NCBI GenBank assembly: GCA_016795485.1
Contig: JAEUHM010000009.1
Coordinates: forward strand, 1 to 64,000
Direction of reading: 5' to 3'
DNA from: Verrucomicrobiaceae bacterium
GTDB taxonomy: Bacteria; Verrucomicrobiota; Verrucomicrobiia; Verrucomicrobiales; Verrucomicrobiaceae
Length of the DNA: 64,000 bases
Below are positions 60,180-64,000 of this stretch, in pieces (position 1 is the stretch's first letter; every line of letters begins with the position of its first letter). The notes beneath the pieces were generated by a model. It saw only the letters and a list, made by a program, of their open reading frames with translations, ran no database searches and had not been told where the DNA came from. Both the position numbers and the translations under genes were made by a program.

Positions 60180-63100
60180 TCATGGTGTCCATGGAAGCGG
60201 CATCGTGTAGGTTGGTTTAGCAGACTGTATCTTGAAGAACGTGGCATGCAGCGACTTGAAGATCGGGCTCGCGTTCAACGGTTGCAGGGTGACATCTGAC
60301 TCACTTGACCACCGCGGTACGCCCCCAAGAAGCAAGTAAGCCGTGGCTCGATAAGCATTGCTGCCCGGCTGAGTATCACCGACCCAATGAAGAACTTTGT
60401 CTGCATAGGATGGGTTTCTGCTCGGTCCAAAACCCGTCGTCGTGGACATCGCTCGTCCATCGGGGCTCTGATCCATCGGCCAGCCTCCTCCGACTAAGGT
60501 CGAACCCAACGGAAGTGGTTGCACGTAGTCATTCGTCCTCACCTTGCCAACGAATACCGAAGACACAGCAGACTTCTTGGGATGCACAAAAAGCCCTGCA
60601 CCAGAAGGAATGATGGTTCCTGCGGCATCATTGAGATTGATGTCCGAAGAGAGTACCCACTTTGGACTTCCTCCATTCCGGTAAAGCCAATAGACCTGGA
60701 AGATGGTCCCGTTGTGCATGAGTATCCGATCGGCCAGAGCTGGGTTGTTGTCGTGACCTGGGAATGAGGCCGCGGGCAGCAGCGACCCGATAGTATGATG
60801 ACGGCACAGCAGGAAGTGTGACCCCGATAGACCGGGTTGCACAGTCTGGAGAGTGCTGCGTGCATTTGCGCTGTCGATGGCAATGCTCACCGGAGTAGTG
60901 CCCGCTTCATTGACTTCGAGACGGTGCCCCTCGTAGGGTCCATCAGTTATCTCGAGATAATACTGCGCCCCTGGCACAAGATTGGCGACAATCGAGGCGC
61001 TGCCTGCTGAGGTGGTGCAGTCAACGACATCTCCTGCCACCGCTTCGATTTCACCACTCATCACTGGGCAAGAGAAGTACGGCATGGAGAACGTTGCGCA
61101 TGTTACACCGAACGTGCGCTTGCTAAAGCCAACGGGCGCGGTGGTCGCTTGAGTCACCGGGGCAGACAGGGATACTTTTACCCGCAAGAATCCCTGCCCT
61201 GACGCAAAAGCGGGAAGCGCATCGATACCTGCAAAGGTTACGGTCGTGGTGCCGTCGACGTTCGGGGAACTCGTAGAAGGCCAAGCCACATCCACCCAAC
61301 CCCCTGGGCTCGCTGACAGGGCAGACAAAGACTGTAGCGTGTAAGTTACGCCCTGGATGCCCGTCACCGTCCGCAGTTTTGCATCCACAGTGTTACCTGG
61401 CTGCCTGACTAATTGCAGCGGACAACTTCCATTGACACCTGTTGCCGGTGGATAGCAGAAAGCAAACTCTTCTAAGTTGGTCGTCCCATCAGAGTCAGGA
61501 TCGTCACCGGTTCCGTTGTCTCCAGATAGCGGGTTGGCGTATTGCCAGGCCACAAACGACGAAGGTTTGATCTCTACGAGCGGAATATTGTTGTTAATGA
61601 TAAATGGGTCGCCCGAGGTCAGGTCAAAGGTGAAGTAGTAGGGATTGCCTGGAGCACTATAGTCTGTGAGATAGCCTTGGCTGGAAGGATTTTCGGAGGA
61701 ACCAAGAGCCACTGGCCCCGGCACAGCCGGTGGATCATAACTGGCGCCTGCCACTGGGCGACTTGGGTCGATCATGTAGCCAAGTGGTGGAGTGTAGGTG
61801 ATGGTATAGGTCCCCGTAGTGCCGTCAGTGACAAAGCTGTATTGCCCCGTGGATCCGTCCATCAAAATAGTCACCGAACCAGGGCCGCTGACGCTAATGC
61901 TCCCGCCAGGGATGATTTGCCCATTCACCGGCGAATAGGCATATCCATGTGGGTCCACAGCATCAAGGAAGTTGTTGTCGGTGCGATTCACGTCTTTGAT
62001 CAGCACCTTGATCAGGTTATCGTTGGCAGACTCTGTGTCTGCTGTGCTGCTGGCAGTGACGGGATCGGTTTCCTGCACAAAATACGTTCCGTTAGGTAGG
62101 CCCAGGAAGACATAGTTTCCGAGGCCATCCGTCAATGTGGTATCGAGCAGAGTATCAACACCTGGTTCAAAAGTACCACTGCCGTTAGAATCCGCAAACA
62201 ACCGAATCGTCACGTTCGGCACGGGTTGATCGTTATCCGAGAAGTTTGCGTCAGCATCAAAGTCATCTCTCACCTGACCAGAGATCGAGTAAAGCCCCTC
62301 AGTCTCAAGGAATCCAAAGTCCAACGTGGTTTCTGTTTCGCCTGCCATGACGAGGAAGACCGGACTGTATACAGGTCCTGTAGTTGTAGACTGGACTCCA
62401 TTATCATCACCGTCCTCTCCGTTGTCTAGCTCGTCAGTTACGGTTGACGACAGAGGGTAAAGCACTGGCGGAGCTAAGATGCGCAATTGATAACTACCAG
62501 GCCGGATGCCTGTGAATGCGTAAGCACCACTCCCGTCGGTTACTGTTATGGTGGACTGAACGCCTGACGTTAGTGGATCAGAGTCGATCGAGTTGCCCAA
62601 ATCGTCCAGCAGTTCAATGGTTACACCAACAATGCCGGTCTCACCGAGATCGCGCACACCATTGTTATCGATATCATGCCATACAAGGTTGCCAATGCTG
62701 GCCGGTTCTTCGACAAGGAAGTCATTCCCATCGTCAGTCTCGCCAGCTGCAATCGTCACGGCTATCATGCGGTTGCTAACATTCGCATCCGAAGAGTCAT
62801 CTTGCGCATCCGTTCGATCTCCTTCAAGCACATGCAGGGTGTCAGGCACTGGCTCGACAATGACTACATAAGAACCAGGTGGCAGTTGCCCGCTTGAGTA
62901 GCTCCCAGAGGCATTTGTCATAATTGGCCCAATAGCCAAAGTGCCATCCGAAGGATCACCATCGCCATTTGGATCGGAGTAAATATTGATCGTCGCTAGA
63001 TTCACTCCCGAATCAGGGAGATCGTCGTTGTCTGTGTCTTTTGCTACACTCCCCTCAATGAATCCTGGGATAAAATAGCCATCATTTCCGGCATGGGTGG

Positions 63101-64000
63101 TCTGTGCTGCAACAGCAATCACCAAACCAGGGTCAGTGCCCTCGGTCTGCACGCCCCCAGCAGGAAACTCAGTGTCCGCATTGTCAATATCGATGGCGGA
63201 GACACCTGGCGGTACTGTAGCACTCCAGTTGCCTGAAGAGTCCGTAGTGACTGTTTGACTGTTGCCATTCGAGTCGACAACAAACACGTCGATATCAGCT
63301 AGGTCAGGTTCGCTGGAGTCTTGTGAACCATTGCCGTTCACGTCCAGATAAACATGACCGGAGATTTCCGCCGGGCGATAGTATCCATCAACTCCTCCGC
63401 TCAGACTGGCTCCAGCCACGGCAACGACCGTGCCGGGATTTGTTCCCTCGGTTTGAATCGCCCCGGAAGGGAAATCTGGATCAGACTCCATCACCAAGAC
63501 AGAAGTGTTGCCAGGTGGCACCTGAATCGACCAGTTGCCGTCCAGGTCGGTCTCAATGATGTGGGTTTGAAGATTGCTGTCGGTCACTTCGACAGAAATT
63601 GCAGCTAGGTCAGGCTCACCAGAATCCTGAATCCCATTGCCATTAGTGTCGAGATAGACATGCCCGGTAAGCGTGGCTGGGACGAAGTATCCGTCTATGC
63701 CTCCATTGGTTGTCTGTCCAGCCAGTGCGACGATCGACGTTGGATCGTCTCCCTGCGTGTGAACGGCACCTGCCGGATAATCAGGGTCTGCCTCGTCGAC
63801 ATTCACCGAAGTTGATCCAGGTGGTAGGCTAGCCGTCCAAGCTCCATCGGGTCCTGTCGCAACCACCATACTGCCGCCATTTGCATCGGTAATGATGAGA
63901 TCGACATTCGGCAGGTCTGGTTCTGCAATGTCCTGTAGGCCGTTTCCATTCACATCCAGATACAGATTGCCAGTGACGATTGCGGGGATGAAGTAGCCAT
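60180..64000 (-). CDS. giant SdrD/Cna-B repeat surface protein, 5' end beyond window
   Basis: At least 1,272 residues are visible, with no stop to the right edge. The N-terminal visible part has about 100-residue tandem repeats: xGHVYLDxNGNGIQDSGEPD, a Ca-binding-like DxNGNG turn, then GNWSxxVPPGxTSV and GGVDGYYRP. SdrD_B units follow (IGNLVWHDIDNNGVRDLGE, GQVRDDFDADANFSDND). The C-terminal about 300 residues (PVGFSKRTFGVTCATFSMPYF, MHNGTIFQVYWLYRNGGSPKW) resemble the uncharacterised TIGR02597-type domain of Verrucomicrobia. It is probably a secreted or surface protein. The PEP-CTERM gene starts 44 nt beyond its end, so they may be one unit. Confidence 0.85.
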   Translation of the reverse strand, partial: GYFIPAIVTGNLYLDVNGNGLQDIAEPDLPNVDLIITDANGGSMVVATGPDGAWTASLPPGSTSVNVDEADPDYPAGAVHTQGDDPTSIVALAGQTTNGGIDGYFVPATLTGHVYLDTNGNGIQDSGEPDLAAISVEVTDSNLQTHIIETDLDGNWSIQVPPGNTSVLVMESDPDFPSGAIQTEGTNPGTVVAVAGASLSGGVDGYYRPAEISGHVYLDVNGNGSQDSSEPDLADIDVFVVDSNGNSQTVTTDSSGNWSATVPPGVSAIDIDNADTEFPAGGVQTEGTDPGLVIAVAAQTTHAGNDGYFIPGFIEGSVAKDTDNDDLPDSGVNLATINIYSDPNGDGDPSDGTLAIGPIMTNASGSYSSGQLPPGSYVVIVEPVPDTLHVLEGDRTDAQDDSSDANVSNRMIAVTIAAGETDDGNDFLVEEPASIGNLVWHDIDNNGVRDLGETGIVGVTIELLDDLGNSIDSDPLTSGVQSTITVTDGSGAYAFTGIRPGSYQLRILAPPVLYPLSSTVTDELDNGEDGDDNGVQSTTTGPVYSPVFLVMAGETETTLDFGFLETEGLYSISGQVRDDFDADANFSDNDQPVPNVTIRLFADSNGSGTFEPGVDTLLDTTLTDGLGNYVFLGLPNGTYFVQETDPVTASSTADTESANDNLIKVLIKDVNRTDNNFLDAVDPHGYAYSPVNGQIIPGGSISVSGPGSVTILMDGSTGQYSFVTDGTTGTYTITYTPPLGYMIDPSRPVAGASYDPPAVPGPVALGSSENPSSQGYLTDYSAPGNPYYFTFDLTSGDPFIINNNIPLVEIKPSSFVAWQYANPLSGDNGTGDDPDSDGTTNLEEFAFCYPPATGVNGSCPLQLVRQPGNTVDAKLRTVTGIQGVTYTLQSLSALSASPGGWVDVAWPSTSSPNVDGTTTVTFAGIDALPAFASGQGFLRVKVSLSAPVTQATTAPVGFSKRTFGVTCATFSMPYFSCPVMSGEIEAVAGDVVDCTTSAGSASIVANLVPGAQYYLEITDGPYEGHRLEVNEAGTTPVSIAIDSANARSTLQTVQPGLSGSHFLLCRHHTIGSLLPAASFPGHDNNPALADRILMHNGTIFQVYWLYRNGGSPKWVLSSDINLNDAAGTIIPSGAGLFVHPKKSAVSSVFVGKVRTNDYVQPLPLGSTLVGGGWPMDQSPDGRAMSTTTGFGPSRNPSYADKVLHWVGDTQPGSNAYRATAYLLLGGVPRWSSESDVTLQPLNASPIFKSLHATFFKIQSAKPTYTMPLPWTP

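Overview
The window reads as chromosomal DNA of a free-living or soil/freshwater Verrucomicrobiota bacterium (Verrucomicrobiaceae/Prosthecobacter-like). This is inferred from gene content: a DUF1501 + PSD1 (planctomycete-type cytochrome c) pair, a ThuA-like protein, a sulfatase, a class B succinate dehydrogenase with one large cytochrome b subunit, a PEP-CTERM protein, very large FN3 and SdrD/Cna-B adhesin-like proteins, and intergenic repeats of a kind common in that phylum. No 16S or other definitive marker is present.

Layout. 0-11 kb: a possible sulfatase remnant, ThuA-like protein, tRNA-Leu(CAA), RlpA lipoprotein, sdhC-sdhA-sdhB (minus strand), a Dabb protein, and the PSD1-DUF1501 pair. 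11.2-14.3 kb: a tight plus-strand run rfaE2-purN-UvrD/PcrA helicase. 14.3-15.5 kb: about 1.2 kb without a convincing gene, full of repeats, including an array of 21-bp units that are each an imperfect hairpin. 15.5-24.4 kb: a defence-like island with a type I restriction-modification operon (hsdR, a four-helix-bundle gene, a fused methyltransferase-specificity gene, and a permuted NlpC/P60-type peptidase 13 nt downstream), a DUF3024 remnant, and a HipA-like kinase/DUF3037 pair. 24.5-27.3 kb: three small or membrane proteins of unknown function and a secreted dienelactone hydrolase. 27.3-34.7 kb: repeat-rich spacers around a roughly 1,840-residue secreted multidomain protein and a LacI-type regulator. 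34.7-43.5 kb: sulfatase, orphan PAS histidine kinase, octahaem cytochrome with TPRs, SET-domain methyltransferase, DHDPS-family aldolase with a divergent PAS-AraC regulator, and a GH75 chitosanase-like protein.

43.5-46.1 kb: folE2, rpsR, rpmG and a DksA-like gene. The S18 and L33 encoded here are the cysteine-poor (zinc-free) type, the DksA-like protein has lost half its zinc ligands, and FolE2 is the zinc-independent isozyme, so the cluster looks like a zinc-sparing set. A strong intrinsic terminator separates rpsR from folE2. 46.2-59.4 kb: a long plus-strand series: MTA phosphorylase, polysaccharide deacetylase, then dynamin-like GTPase - nitroreductase - DUF456 - histidine kinase - NarL regulator (joined by 4-nt ATGA overlaps or 3-nt gaps), a glycosidase-like protein, a ROK kinase, and ppx-ppk1 (polyphosphate turnover). 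59.4-64 kb: a PEP-CTERM protein and a giant Cna-B/SdrD repeat protein that runs off the right edge.

The best candidates for something new are the type I R-M operon carrying a permuted NlpC/P60 peptidase, an in-frame REPIN-like insertion in its M-S fusion, and the 21-bp hairpin array just upstream; the zinc-sparing ribosomal/DksA/folE2 cluster; and a SET methyltransferase 4 kb from a histone-H1-like DksA fusion. All functional statements rest on motif recognition by eye; no database search was run.
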